A stretch of 64,000 nt of DNA from Schistocephalus solidus (taxonomy: Eukaryota; Platyhelminthes; Cestoda; Diphyllobothriidea; Diphyllobothriidae): assembly GCA_017591395.1 (NCBI GenBank), contig WEDG01001415.1, positions 115,001-179,000 of the forward strand. The letters are read 5' to 3'. Each line of letters opens with the position of its first letter. The stretch's first letter is position 1. The notes beneath the pieces are model-generated. The model ran no database searches, was not told the DNA's origin, and worked only from the letters and a program-made list of their open reading frames with translations. The translations under genes were made by a program, and so were the position numbers. Shown here piece by piece: positions 31,970 to 43,547 of the stretch.

Positions 31970-33217
31970 ATTCACGACTGGTATACGCAGGTATGTGGCA
32001 TTACCTATACACTCTTCCAGGAGATGTGGCGCCAAGGACACGTTCCTCAGGATTTCAAAGACGCGACCATCATCCATCTCTACAAACGGAAGTGGAACCG
32101 GCAACTCTGTGATAATCACAGAGGCATCTCGTTGCTCAACATCGCCGGGAATATATTCGCCCGTATCATTTTCAATCGTCTGAACGGTCACCTAGACCAG
32201 GACCTGCTCCCGGAAAGCCAATGTGGCTTCCGCCGATACCGCAGAACAACCAATATGATCTTTGCCGCCCGCCAGCTACAAGAGAAGAGCCAGGAGATGC
32301 AAACTCACCTATAAACTACCTTCGTTGATCTAACGAAAGCCTTTGACACGGTGAATCGCGACGGACTGTGGAAATTCATGCTGACATTTGGCTGTCCTGA
32401 GTGGTTCACGCACATGGTGCGTCAGCTTTATGACGGGATGACGGCGCGCGTCACTGACAACGGGATGGTATCCGAAGCATTCGCAGTGACCAACGGAGTG
32501 AAGCAGGGCTGCGTATTGACCCCCACCCTGTTCAGTCTCGTGTTCTTGGCTATGCTGATGGACGCCTACCGTGCTGAGCAGCCTGGGATCCACATCGCCT
32601 ACAGAACTGATGGGCACCTTCTCAACAGTCGGCGTATGCAGGCTTCAACGCGCGTGTCTACGACTACAGTCCATGACTTGCTCTTCGCAGACGACTGTGC
32701 CCTTAACACCGTGACGGAGGAGGGTATGCAAAGGAGCATGGACTTCTTCGCCGCAGGCTGCACCGATTTTGGATTAACAATGAATACAGCCAAATCGGTT
32801 GTCATGCTCCAGCCGCCACCCAGCGCTGAATACAATGGCCCCCGAATCAATGTCATCGGTGCTCAACTCAAAAACGTGGAAACATTCGCTTATATAGGAA
32901 GCACGCTGTCACACAACACGAGAATCGATGAAGAGGTTGCCCAATGGATCTCCAAAGCTAGTCAGGCCTTCGGCCGGTTGCAGGCCTCCGTGTGGAATTG
33001 CCACGGTATTCAGCTGAACACCAAACTGAAGATGTACAAGGCCATCGTCTTGACGACACTCCGTTACGGAGCGGAGACCTGGACCGTCTACTCGAACCAA
33101 ACCAGAAAGCTGAATCACTTCCATCTCAGATGCATCCGCAGAACACTGAAACTAAGATGGCAAGACAGGATCCCGGACACGGAAGTCCTGGAGCTGACCG
33201 GAATCCTCAGCATCTAA
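31970..33217 (+). pseudogene. RTE reverse transcriptase domain
   Basis: One frame throughout, interrupted by a stop at 32312-32314. Motifs in order: NHRGISLLNIAGNIFARII near 32115; [19 protein letters not shown] near 32320 (motif A); [19 protein letters not shown] near 32490 (motif B); [11 protein letters not shown] near 32675 (catalytic FADD); [19 protein letters not shown] near 32890; and ETWTVYSN near 33075. The closing [17 protein letters not shown] is followed by a stop at 33215-33217. The arrangement is that of RTE-clade LINEs, which combine an APE endonuclease with this RT; the endonuclease part is missing here. Confidence 0.88.
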
Positions 33218-34356
33218 GTCATGCTGAGGCATGTGCAACTGCAATGGAGCAGCCACCTGGTGAGAAAGGACGACGAGCGACTACCCAAACGACTTTTCTA
33301 CGATGTCGCCACGGATGCTCGCCGAAAGGGAGATCAAAATTGACGCTACAAGGAAACTTTGAAGAAAATAGCTGAAGCAACTGCAAATCAACCCTTTGAC
33401 CTGGGAGGACCTCTCCAGGAGAGACCGGCATGAAAAATATCCGTGAAAACTGGTTCAGCAATCTATGAGGCAACCGGATCGCCGCCGCCAAGGCCAAAAG
33501 AGCAGCATGAATGCCACCAGCGCCCCGGACCAACACCGTTGATGCCCAGGCACTGTCAACATGCGCGTTGTCAAAGCATCTTCCGCGCGCGAATCAGCCT
33601 GGTTGGACATCTTCGGATGAAATGCACCAACAATCCGACAATTCCAACTTCTACGTTAAATTTTGCCAACCCTCCTTCAGACTCCTTCACCCTCACTCCT
33701 GGCATCAATTACATTACTCCCACCATCATAGAGACCACATCCCAATACTCGTCGCCTGTTACGCCCACCACTGCAACCACCACCGCCTTCGCCTTCACTG
33801 CCACCACCACCAGCGATGGGGACCCTCTCCTAAACTGTCCTCAATGCGACCACACATTCCCTCACGCATCGGCCTGGTTGGTCACTTGCGAATCCATCGT
33901 ACAGAGACTGGTGCACCAGTGCTTGGAACACCAACACACAGCAGAGATCACCGCATCCACTGCCCACACTGTCCTAGCGCATTCCCTCATCGCATGGGCC
34001 TATTTGGTCACATGCGCATCCATGACAGTGGAATTCACTGCAATGCCGACAACACCGATACACAATGCACACCCTCCACTCCTGCCATTCTTACCGCCAC
34101 TGCCACCCCCACTTCCAAGAATGACATCTATCCAGCCTCTACCGATTTCTCTTGCCCACAATGCGCCCGCAACTTCAACTCACGCATCGGAGTGGTCGGT
34201 CACCTCCGAATACATCACACGGAGGCTGGTGAACCAGTGCCCGGGGATCCGACATACAGTTGCCGCGCCCGCCTCCACTGCCCTCACTGCTCCCACACAT
34301 TTACACACTGCATGGGCCTATTAGGACACATGCGCCTCCATGACAACCTGCGGTAA
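33218..34356 (+). pseudogene. RT C-terminal extension and five-finger C2H2 array
   Basis: The same frame continues after the stop at 33217 (HLVRKDDERLPKRLFYD) with further stops at 33341-33343 and 33431-33433. The array starts near 33570 with a C..C..H..C-type finger (SLVGHLRMKC). Four C2H2 fingers follow, among them CPHCPSAFPHRMGLFGHMRI, CPQCARNFNSRIGVVGHLRI and CPHCSHTFTHCMGLLGHMRL. A frameshift near 33860, inside the second finger, moves the rest to the next frame, which ends cleanly at 34356. The role is inferred as nucleic-acid binding during retrotransposition. Confidence 0.85.
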
Positions 34357-34429
34357 ACCACCGGAGGCTAAGCCATATCAGCGCACACCATCTACACTAA
34401 TACTTAGACATCACCCTCACAATCACCAT

Positions 34430-35220
34430 AATGTACCAAATAAAATCACGGTTTCCTTGAAACTGTGGCTTGGAAGGCTGCCAATCTGACGCTTACACCA
34501 GACCACACCGTCGGCCCAGTGTATGTGCTGAGTGTGTCGAGTAGCTGACATTGGACTGGGAGTCACACGGCGATGTCTCCTCTATATCCACTGAGTAAGT
34601 AAATCCTGGTGTGTGCGTTATGGGGGCCAGGTCGTGCTATGGCGCTCGAAGACGGGTACGCCGACCCATCAGCCAATGCGCCCACTCCCACCTCAGACAA
34701 CTGACTGGCTCGGATGGTGGTCTGATTGTGGGGGTGGGGGAGAGAGTGAGATCGACAGCTCCGCGAATTTTCCTCACTATAAACAATCTGACGCGCTAGA
34801 AACTCTCACGGTTCGCTTGAAGCCGTGGCTTGGAAGATTGCCAACTGACGAGATAACTCGGACCGCGTTGTCATCCCAATGTGTGTTTTGTGTGGAATGG
34901 CTGACTGGCGGACTCAGAGTCAGGCTGCAATGGGTCCTTCTTAATGTGGCCTTTATGGCACCCCCACTCCGTGGGATCCGATTTAGGTGTGGTGGTACAC
35001 CAAGGGGCGGCTCCGGCCGTGCCAGCCACTCCGCCCTCTCCCATCTTCGCTCTTCTTGACTCTGTCTTGACACCGGGCTCAGGTGGGAAAGGAGGAGGAG
35101 AGAGTGCGGTAGCTGCAGCGCAAGACTGCTATCACTTAAAACTAATTCACGCGCAAGTCACCGTCCCTGCACCACCTGATGTGGAGCATACGGTGCACCT
35201 CGTCGAAATCGACGGTTGAA
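34430..35220 (+). repeat. 3' UTR of the zinc-finger LINE
   Basis: Two related modules starting CACGGTTTCCTTGAAACTG and CACGGTTCGCTTGAAGCC, separated by a GGGGGTGGGGGAGAGAGTG block. Ends near GAAATCGACGG. It is non-coding, although it reads open for 148 codons in one frame. Confidence 0.75.
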
Positions 35221-35921
35221 ATGTCATGCACAGATTGTAGCTGGACTGCCTAGGAGTTCCCTTGTGAAGTTAGTAGCTACCTTACTACGACCAATTGTCG
35301 GATCTTATAGATTAACGAACTGCGCCGAACAATACGGAAGGACTTATTGACCTAATTGCATATGACATAGACCTTTTTCTCTCCGTCTAACACATTGAAC
35401 CACTGCTCCATTCAACAGAGATGTTGGTCAAACATGAATATCCACTTCCTTGAGAAATCTTGAGAATATTTACCATAATTTTTTTTTAAAATTATATACT
35501 AGGCTCACAATAATATATGTACCTCCCACACTTCCTGCCCTTCCCACAGTCCCAATGATCTTTACACGCCGACTTCTCCGTGTATATGGCGGGCAAACTA
35601 ACAATATTGACGATTAGACGCTTTTAAACCCTGTCATACCCAATATTTTCATTTTCATTTTAATGGTACCGGCCGGACGCTGCATTAACGAAAACATGTG
35701 TTCGCCGATTTGACGTTTTTAATATATTTACCTGTTGACGGTTGCTTGGTATCCACCCTTGTAAATGTAATACAGGGCTTTCGATTTCAATCAAAGGGGA
35801 AAATACAAAATAAGCAAGTGGGCTGCAGAGTTCGTAGCAAACAATCATCGGTAATGCTATGGGTCTATTTCTGGAAATGGAGGCTGTGGTGTGCTAAATA
35901 CAAATAAAAAAATATGCAGAC
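35221..35921. other. spacer, unrecognised
   Basis: No gene, repeat or RNA signature recognised. Confidence 0.4.
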
Positions 35922-36374
35922 TGTTAGGACGGCCCAGAACATGACGCAATATTCTTGTCGTCCGACTGTCACGTCAACTCACAGAACAGTCTCGCCTAGC
36001 AAGTCCGCGCGTGAGTCAGCCATTAGTGTGCCACCGAGTTATTAAATTAAATTAAATGAGTGTATTGAATACCTGTTTACCGGCAATATTAGAATAAATA
36101 TGCATTTTGGCTGAGGCCAGGAGCGAAAAATATCCTGGAGGATTTATGTGCGACCTGCAGGGACCGACAACACGCGAGGGTCTGTCCATGCGGGCACTCA
36201 GAGCTGGACCAATAGGAACACGCAGATCAGACAAGAAAATAACGCTTAAATACGACTCTGTGGGCAGAAGAAGTGTGAGCTGATGTACACCGTCACAGTA
36301 AAGTTATCCTCTGTTATCTTGTTTGACTTCTATCCCACGCAAGAACTGGTGCCATACTACTGGGGGATATAACA
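35922..36374 (+). repeat. LTR of a Ty3/gypsy-like element (453 bp, internal region missing)
   Basis: Begins TGTTAG and ends ATAACA, so it has the TG...CA ends and a 5-bp inverted terminus (TGTTA/TAACA). It is followed after AG by TGGCGACGCAGGTG, a primer-binding-like site sharing 11 bases with that of the element at 44.0 kb. No gag or pol follows, so this is a 5' LTR plus short leader or a recombined LTR. A promoter region TTAAATACGACTC lies near 36245. Confidence 0.65.
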
Positions 36375-36644
36375 AGTGGCGACGCAGGTGAACACTGAAA
36401 ACGAGTAGTGAGAGACAGAGGCAGAAGTTATTGAAATCCCAGAACACCAGTTTTATCGGGTGCGGACCATGTTGTATGCTTCATAAGCATAATTTATAAA
36501 CTGCGAGATACGATATTGCATGAGTTGACCTTTCACGGTCTCAAACAAACTCACAATTACAAACATGTTCTACACCGAATGCTACACATGCTCGGAGTTT
36601 AAAACTTAACCAAGACGTTATTTGCCACCCGCATGAACGAAATT
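36375..36644 (+). other. PBS-like site and short leader
   Basis: 36377-36390 is the primer-binding-like TGGCGACGCAGGTG. The remainder has no coding similarity. Confidence 0.45.
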
Positions 36645-36885
36645 TCGACCGTCGTAGTTTGACGATGTCCATGGTATGCTGGACAGAAGGTTGATGCCAG
36701 GAAGATGATTTGAGCGCAAATTATTTTTAAGTGATATTAGACTTTCACTGTATCTACCGCACTCTAGCGTCTCTTAACTGCTTGTGCCCGCTGTCAAGAC
36801 ATAGGTAAGAAGACCGGAGGCGGGGTCGTGCGCAGGTGATCAGGTCCCACGGAATGGGAGAGCCATAAATGGCAAAAGCGGCAGG
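36645..36885 (-). mobile_element. RTE zinc-finger LINE, 3'-end fragment
   Basis: Minus strand: ATTCCGTGGGACCTGATC, GCCTCCGGTCTTCTTAC, CTAGAGTGCGGTAGATAC and CATGGACATCGTCAAACTAC, in the same order as the UTR of the 35-kb copy. Confidence 0.7.
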
Positions 36886-37619
36886 CTGTGGCATGAACCT
36901 GAACCTGCGTGAGCCCATGTTGGGCACGCGCAGCCCCATGTTCGCCATTTGTCATGAAACCTCATCCCAAATAATAATAGCACCTGCCGCACCCTGAGTT
37001 GGCCCCCGTGTTGGTCCAGCGAATCTACAACTTGGCCCGTTTTGGGGGGCACAATGAGAAGAAGAATTCATATTCATATTCAAACTTTCATTAAGATATA
37101 TCTTAGTTTATGAGGGCGCCAAAATCCCTATGAAAAATTCATACTTCAAATGTAGGAGTGTACGCCGAGTGTTAGTTATTTAAAATGTTCAAAATAAGAT
37201 AATTTAATAACTGACATCCTGTCGTGACTGAAATAGCTTGAACTTATGCTATGCAATAATCATTACTATAAACCCACCGAAAGCGATTATTTCTAATTGA
37301 AAATACATTAACGAACTCTGGTTAACATTACATGATAAACCAGCTACTCTATAATAGATTCCCTAGCTCATGAAATGTCTAGATTAACTTTTGAGGGAGG
37401 TACTATGTCACACATTTGAGGTTCAAATTTTGTTTGTCGAGTTGATTTGAGGCGCAGAAGGCTGATTACTAAAGAGTTTATTTGAAATCTGCTCAAGGAA
37501 GGAAAAACAGGTCAGCATTGGCCAAAACTCCAATGTTTCTTGATATCCAAGTTATTTACTAGGCTACTGAAAGCTACAGATCAAAAGTTCCTGTTTTTGC
37601 GCGTTGTACTATAAACGAA
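36886..37619. other. spacer, unrecognised
   Basis: AT-rich; nothing identified. Confidence 0.4.
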
Positions 37620-38146
37620 CGGTCGTTTTTTACTGCTGGGTAACGCAGCGTGGTCCAATTTTACGTAATAGGGATTCTCTTGTGAAAGTCATGAGGTTTC
37701 ATGATTCAGGAAATCTACTGTAAGTTTTGAGGGTCTCGATTGTAAGATTGGAGGAAGGACGCGGCCTAAGACTATTCGTAATATAGATGGTCTGGCGAGT
37801 ACTTTCCTAGGGAAGGAGGTAGCTAAAAGACAGTGTATCACAGAGCTCAAACTAATGTCGAATGAGGTACGGTGCTGTGGTGGGTCTGATACTCGATGTT
37901 ACATTGTCACCTATCCTTTGCTGAATTATTGACCCAAAACTTTCAGCGTTTCAAGGTTTTTTAAAGTTCATCATGGAACCTGCGTGGCGTCGGCACCACC
38001 AAGCCTTAGGTTTAATTCATGTAAGCATTTATTTTTTCAGATAAATTGATTTCAGGCTTTCGGTATAAGCATATTTTACTGTTACTTACGAGTAGTTGTC
38101 TCTTAAAAAGTTCATCGCACCAAACGTTGCAAGACAAGATGTTGCG
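37620..38146 (+). repeat. 526-bp repeat, copy A
   Basis: Begins CGGTCGTTTTTTACTGCTGG and ends CGTTGCAAGACAAGATGTTG. Over 90% identical by eye to the reverse complement of 40672-41197. It encodes nothing recognisable. No terminal inverted repeat of its own is obvious. Confidence 0.85.
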
Positions 38147-38649
38147 GACGACGCCGGTATCTTGCTTGTCATTTTAACCAATCAGCTCAAGAGTTGCTAT
38201 GGACAGGGACAACCGAGACTAGAATACCTATTGATAGCTAGTTTGCCATCTTAAACCAATCATATTCTGTCCTAGATCGCGAAGACCTGGTGCTCTAACT
38301 GGGACGATTTGGTCATCTATCACTTGAGTCGCATGCTCTTCCATTAAACGAAAAGTTCATGTCCCATGAGGGCCTGCCAGGCGTCTAGTCCACTAAGACT
38401 TATTTCCAGTAATGCAAGTAGGATAAGCCTGTGAACGATACTCTCACTTGACTGACCAGAGTATTGAAACGAGCTGATAAAGCCAACAAGTGGATTAAAT
38501 GGTTTACTGCCCACGACTCAGTCGTTCAGAGCCATTAATCTACCCGCTCAAATCTAGAATCGGCAAGTGAACGAAAGGATACTGTTGGCAAAGACGCTGA
38601 CTTCCAAGCCCAAGGACGTTGCGCTGAAGAGTTAGGGGCGATGCGGGTT
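38147..38649. other. spacer, unrecognised
   Basis: Nothing identified. Confidence 0.4.
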
Positions 38650-39000
38650 TAACACGCAAGACTCGCTACTAAATGTATTTAAGTATGCGCTGTTGGTCAA
38701 GTTTACATCGGGTTGCGGTGGGTGCGCATGGCAGCCATCGGGGATGCGCGCCCAAAATAAATGCCGCACGTGGGGGTTGTGGGGAGTCTGACGCAGGCCC
38801 ACCTGCATCCACTCCTGCCTCCGGTCTTCTTGATTGTCTTGATATCAGGCTCAGATGGCTTAGGAAGGAGACAGGGTGTTAGATGGAGCGCACGTCTATT
38901 CTCACCATAAACTAATCCATGCGCTGGCCACTGCTCCTGTGCGAAGCCTGCTGTGGGACCGACGGTAGACCTCATCGGCACCAACGATCGAAATATCAAG
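38650..39000 (+). mobile_element. RTE zinc-finger LINE, diverged 3'-end fragment
   Basis: GCCTCCGGTCTTCTTGATTG, CAGGCTCAGATGG, ACTAATCCATGCGC and GGTAGACCTCATCGG follow the order of the LINE 3' UTR. Confidence 0.6.
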
Positions 39001-39559
39001 GTCAGTGTGACAAGAAAATTCACTCGGAACACTGACGATTCGAATTTTTTTGATTGACAAAACGACAAGCGTGTGGAAAGTGGCTTTTTCGCTTAAAACT
39101 CGGATAGCGTAACCATACAGGGCGGGTCAAGGAGCGAAATACCACGAGGAATTAATTTACAGAAACTTTAGCTTGGTAGAAGTAATCTTTTCATTTCGAT
39201 TATGGAAACTGCTGAAACTTTTCAGACTGAATATTTAACGGCATTTGACCAGAAGGATGGGAAACCCGCTAGGGCATAGAGAGCTGGTTTCACAAGATCC
39301 ATCTGAAGAGATTCGCCACTAATATGTTAATTGTCATGAGTCCATGCTCACACGACAGCTTCAAGCTCCATTCCTGAACAGGTTCGTCGTCACTGGGGCT
39401 ACGAATTAATTTTTTTACTACGATGTTAGACGCCTTCTTCAGTTAATCAGTTGTAGGGACCAACCAGTTCAGGAATCAGGAGGGCGCTTTCCTCCAGAAA
39501 ACATCGTGTTGAGTGTATGGTGAAATCCCCAAGAAATCCTTCATTATTTACTGTTGAAG
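39001..39559. other. spacer, unrecognised
   Basis: Nothing supported here apart from its lying between LINE and mariner relics. Confidence 0.35.
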
Positions 39560-39960
39560 AAAAAAACAGACAATGGACACTGCTGTGCGTTGCCAGCAAA
39601 ATCGCCGGGTAAAAGCTGTTTAAGAGAAAAAAGGCCCGTCTTTATTACAGAGGTTGCTAATCATCTTCCACCATGATAGTTCCCGCCAGTCGCCAAGAAT
39701 GTAATAGAGAAATTAGGTTTTGTAAAATTGCCACATCCACCCTATTCTCGTGGCCTTGCTCCTTCGGATTATAGGTTGGTAAGGAGTATGCCATACCGGA
39801 AGGAACTGTCATTCTAATCTGATATTTTCCTATTTATAACTGTGTACGTCAATGGAAAGCTGTTGCACTACGGTCATAAATTCCGGAAATTCTTGTTGCC
39901 CAAAGCGCTATGCTTCACATTCATAGTAAACTGCAATCCTCAGGCGGTTTGATAACTGCT
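39560..39960 (+). mobile_element. mariner-type transposase relic
   Basis: Plus strand across frames: LREKRPVFITEVAN near 39630, the HHDSS stretch near 39670 (HHDNA in mariners, with a catalytic Asp), then VAKNVIEKLGFVKLPHPPYS near 39690 and RGLAPSDYRLV (second catalytic Asp of the LAPSDYH motif). RQWKAVALRS near 39850 matches the C-terminal region. Frameshifts and stops show it is dead. Confidence 0.75.
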
Positions 39961-40386
39961 CATTGGTGCAAAAACCTCTTTGTTCGCTTATGCACACAGC
40001 CAGTCACCTCTTTTGACCCTTCACGCCTAAAATATCCCATCTATTTCGTAAAGTAAGCCCCCCCCCCTATTTGGATGGGAGGGTCCGTAATAAATTTATG
40101 CATCTTGCCAGCCAAGCCTCCCATCCACGTAAGCGCACGGACGGGGATGATGCTGCTTCTTAACAATCTCGCCGAGTAAAACAGGTGCTTTAACTGTCTA
40201 GGCGGAATTCCACTGTGGGCCGGTGGCAGCCACCCCAGGGCCCCTTTTTCCGTTGACGGCTGCGCCCAGCGCGTTAATTGGTAGGCACACCACTAACGCA
40301 TGGCCATCCTCAGGTCTGACTTAACCTTTTCATGGCTGCGTTCACAAATGGGAACATCATCCGCGCGTCGACCGGCATGGTTTGTC
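39961..40386. other. spacer, GC-rich, unrecognised
   Basis: Includes a C13 run near 40050. No gene seen. Confidence 0.4.
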
Positions 40387-40671
40387 CAGCGTGGTCCAAT
40401 TTTACGTAATAGGGATTCTCTTGTGAAAGTCATGAGGTTTCATGATTCAGAAAATCTACTGTAAGTTTTGAGGGTCTCGATTGTAAGATTGGAGGAAGGA
40501 CGCGTCCTAAGACTATTCGTAATATAGATGGTCTTGAGAGTACTTTCCTAGGGAAGGAGGTAGCTAAAAGCAAGTGTATCACAGAGCTCAAACTAATGTC
40601 GAATGGGGTACGGTGCTGTGGTGGGGCTGATACTCGATGTTACATTGTCACCTATCCTTTGCTTAATTATT
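40387..40671 (+). repeat. 526-bp repeat, copy B (5' part only)
   Basis: Matches 37651-37930 of copy A in the same orientation and stops at the TTTGCTTAATTATT point. It joins directly to the inverted copy C. Confidence 0.85.
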
Positions 40672-41197
40672 GCAACGTCTTGTCTTGCAACGTTTGGTGC
40701 GATGAACTTTTTAAGAGACAACTACTCGTAAGTAACAGTAAAATATGCTTATAACGAAAGCCTGAAATCAATTTATCTGAAAAAATAAATGCTTACATGA
40801 ATTTAACCTAAGGCTTGGTGGTGCCGACGCCACGCAGGTTCCATGATGAACTTTAAAAAACCTTGAAACGCTGAAAGTTTTGGGTCAATAATTCAGCAAA
40901 GGATAGGTGACAATGTAACATCGAGTATCAGACCCACCACAGCACCGTACCTCATTCGACATTAGTTTGAGCTCTGTGATACACTCTCTTTTAGCTACCT
41001 CCTTCCCTAGGAAAGTACTCTCCAGACCATCTATATTACGAATAGTCTTAGGCCGCGTCCTTCCTCCAATCTTACAATCGAGACCCTCAAAACTTACAGT
41101 AGATTTTCTGAATCATGAAACCTCATGACTTTCACAAGAGAATCCCTATTACGTAAAATTTGACCACGCTGCGTTACCCAGCAGTAAAAAACGACCG
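40672..41197 (-). repeat. 526-bp repeat, copy C (inverted, full length)
   Basis: Reverse complement of copy A from end to end. With copy B it makes a fold-back: arms of about 285 bp around a spacer of about 240 bp. Confidence 0.88.
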
Positions 41198-43122
41198 ATG
41201 AGATTATACACCCCGACTCAGCCATTGAGCCTGTTATGCTCTTGCCTCAAGCCTTAATGGTCGCCGTCCAACAACTCCTCGATCGAATCCCTAACGAAGA
41301 ACGCAACAACAAGGGCGGAAGATTAGAAGTCTCCACGTATTACTACAGCGCATTTAAGGCAAAAAAATAACGTACGATTATTTTCAAGGTTGGACTGCAA
41401 TGGGACCAATCCGATAGTGTCCTTGAGGGGGTCATCAGGGTAACGTGTGAGCGAATTGCTTAGGACGCCTCCTCCTAACAAAACCAGCCAATCAGTCACA
41501 CCCTCAAGCTGACACGGACATGTCACGCTCACATAAACAACACACCGAGCTCCTAAACGGACGCTTTCTTCTTACCCACAAGCAAACAGCCAGCTCACAG
41601 CAGCCTGACCTGTGTGTAGAATAAATCGGGTCTCACGGTTCATTGACTTCTCACCTTAGAAGGAGCGAGCTTACGGTGTGAGGTTAAAGTGTATCTCACG
41701 GTCTTGACTGCTACAGGCGTACACTCAACAGTTAAATAGGGGTAAAGGTCGACGCTATATTATTTATGATACTAGAAAAGACAAATGGGCTGACTATGAC
41801 AGTTCTAGTAAGTCCGAAAACCGAGGGAGTTTTCAAGCTCATTAGGGGAGTGAGAGGGCAAGGCACCAAAAGAAATTTGCGTAGGCCGGGCCTGTGTGAC
41901 AGTTACTGCCACTGGGTCGGGTGTGAAGAAATATGCTTAACTGGTTCATTGGAGCTGTCGGGGTTGGGAGAGTCAACGAGGGAGGTGACAGGTAGCAAGA
42001 ACAAGTGCACTACGGCCGAAAAGCCTATTACTTTCAAATAGCTTCTGCGTTTTAAAAAAACACATCCACATGAGTGTGCAGAAGAAGGAAAGCGGGAAAG
42101 CTAGGACGATGAACGCAAGTCTTTCTTCAGTAACAGAGGGGTCGCAGCGTTGAACGCTCTGTCTGCTCATGTTTTTCTCTCTTCGTGTGTGGATTCAGTT
42201 CTATTTAGAGCACTATAATCATCCGGCGCAGTTCCGTTTTGGAGGATAAGGGGAAGGACGCAAGTAGAGTTAGTGTATTCGGTACAGAAACTCTGTGGTG
42301 GTCAGAGGCCCCTACGAGCGTCCTCCCGCTAGCGTGATGCAGGCATCAATCAGTGAGAGTGAGTCACTGATCGATAACAGTTTGTGGTCGCCTGTGATTG
42401 GCTGTCTCAGAGGCAGCTCGAGAACTGTCATCACGTGACCTCCTGTGCGGCGTGGGCCCTACGGATGGAAGGCTCTACGGGCCGCAGCTGCAATATTCCT
42501 GTCAACTTTCGGTACGAGCCGGAAAAAGTTCTTCCGAAGTGCTTACTTCAAGTTGGCGCACTAAGTTCCTCAGAAATTAAACAGAGCAGTATCCCTGTCT
42601 TAGTCATTAATGTTCTTCTATACTACTGGCTGTCGGCGGCGCCCGAGAATACACGCCAAGGCGCAACGCGACGAACGGGTGCAGTAACGCGATCGGTGCG
42701 CGTTCATATAAAAAGTTTCAGTGTTGGTAAGCCAAATGGCCCATTACGATCCCGCAAGAAGCCAAAACGGGTTATAAAATACCGGCAATTAACTATTCGA
42801 ATTCTAACGATCAAGCAGTTACTGCAGCACATTAACCCACCGGAGAATAATACAGGCGCCACTAAGGTTCATAGGTATGCGGTAGCCTAGCAACTTCATC
42901 CTCTAACTACTATAACCCTTGCGCACTTACCTGTGCTAGTGTTCAAGAATGAATCTGAATCGCCAGGCAAAAAATTATTGTTCCAGTGATCGCGCCTCCC
43001 ACTTGTCACCTACCTCCTAAAACTCGCATTTTCGCTTCTGTCGCCGTGGCATGATTTATCGTCGGTTAAGAACATAAATATCGTTCTTCTTCTGGAAGAA
43101 CTGCTTCGCAGATGTCTTGTAT
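41198..43122. other. spacer with ORFs of unknown status
   Basis: An open frame of 168 codons at 42384-42890 has no recognised domain, an uneven composition and no splice or context support, so I do not call it a gene. 42205-42290 resembles 56755-56835 (CAATCATC, TTCC(A/G)TTTTGGAG, GGGAA(A/G)GACGC). Confidence 0.4.
42205..42290 (+). repeat. interspersed repeat shared with 56755-56835
   Basis: Both contain ATAATCATC/ACAATCATC, then a TTCCRTTTTGGAG block and GGRAARGACGC. Element type unknown. Confidence 0.45.
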
Positions 43123-43547
43123 AGCCGCCTAAACAGGACACGGAAAAGAAACCGCCCACAATACATCATGTGGCTTTGGGCTAAATGGCAAGGAAATCAT
43201 GTTTATGATTAAGGTGCGGGTAAGGGTTAAATTTAGGTTTAGTTTTAAGTCTGAGGTTAAGGTCAGACTTGGGGTTAAGGTCATGAGTAGGCAAAAGGTT
43301 AGGGTTAGTATCAGTATTCAGTATCAGTTCATTTGAGGGAGATGAGGGTTACTATCGTGATAACTGGAGTGTCTACGTTTAGGGAAGGAATAGGGTTAAG
43401 ATTAAGGATGCATTTTGTTTTTATGATTTGGTTAATGTTAGTGTTAAGGCACGGATGTATTTACCCTTCCTGAAATTTACCGTAAGGCCACCTATTTTAA
43501 GCAGACGTGGTGGTTCCTCTTCCCGTGTCCTGTTTAGTCGGTTATAA
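43123..43547. mobile_element. MITE-like element with degenerate telomere-like interior
   Basis: Ends are imperfect inverted repeats of about 35 bp: left CTAAACAGGACACGGAAAAG (about 43130), right the complement of CTTCCCGTGTCCTGTTTAG (about 43527). The interior 43214-43410 is rich in GGGTTAAG and TTAGGGTTAG variants. Short non-coding DNA with inverted ends fits a miniature transposon. Confidence 0.5.

Larger units (their letters stand above)
31970..35220 (+). mobile_element. RTE-type LINE with C-terminal zinc fingers, copy 2 (best preserved)
   Basis: 5'-truncated element running from the RT fingers through the zinc-finger tail (to 34356) and the 3' UTR (to about 35220). Both this copy and copy 1 have RT tail, fingers and the same UTR in the same order. 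That shows the fingers belong to the element and are not a separate host gene. Confidence 0.85.

Noticed and set aside
33511..34356. Independent host zinc-finger gene
   Set aside because: Both copies follow an RTE RT tail and precede the same 3' UTR, so the fingers belong to the retroelement.
40044..40070. Poly-C run as a regulatory element
   Set aside because: A single homopolymer with no paired or conserved context.
42384..42890. 168-codon plus-strand ORF
   Set aside because: No domain, no splice or promoter context, and no recognisable relatives; length alone is not enough in a 64-kb window.
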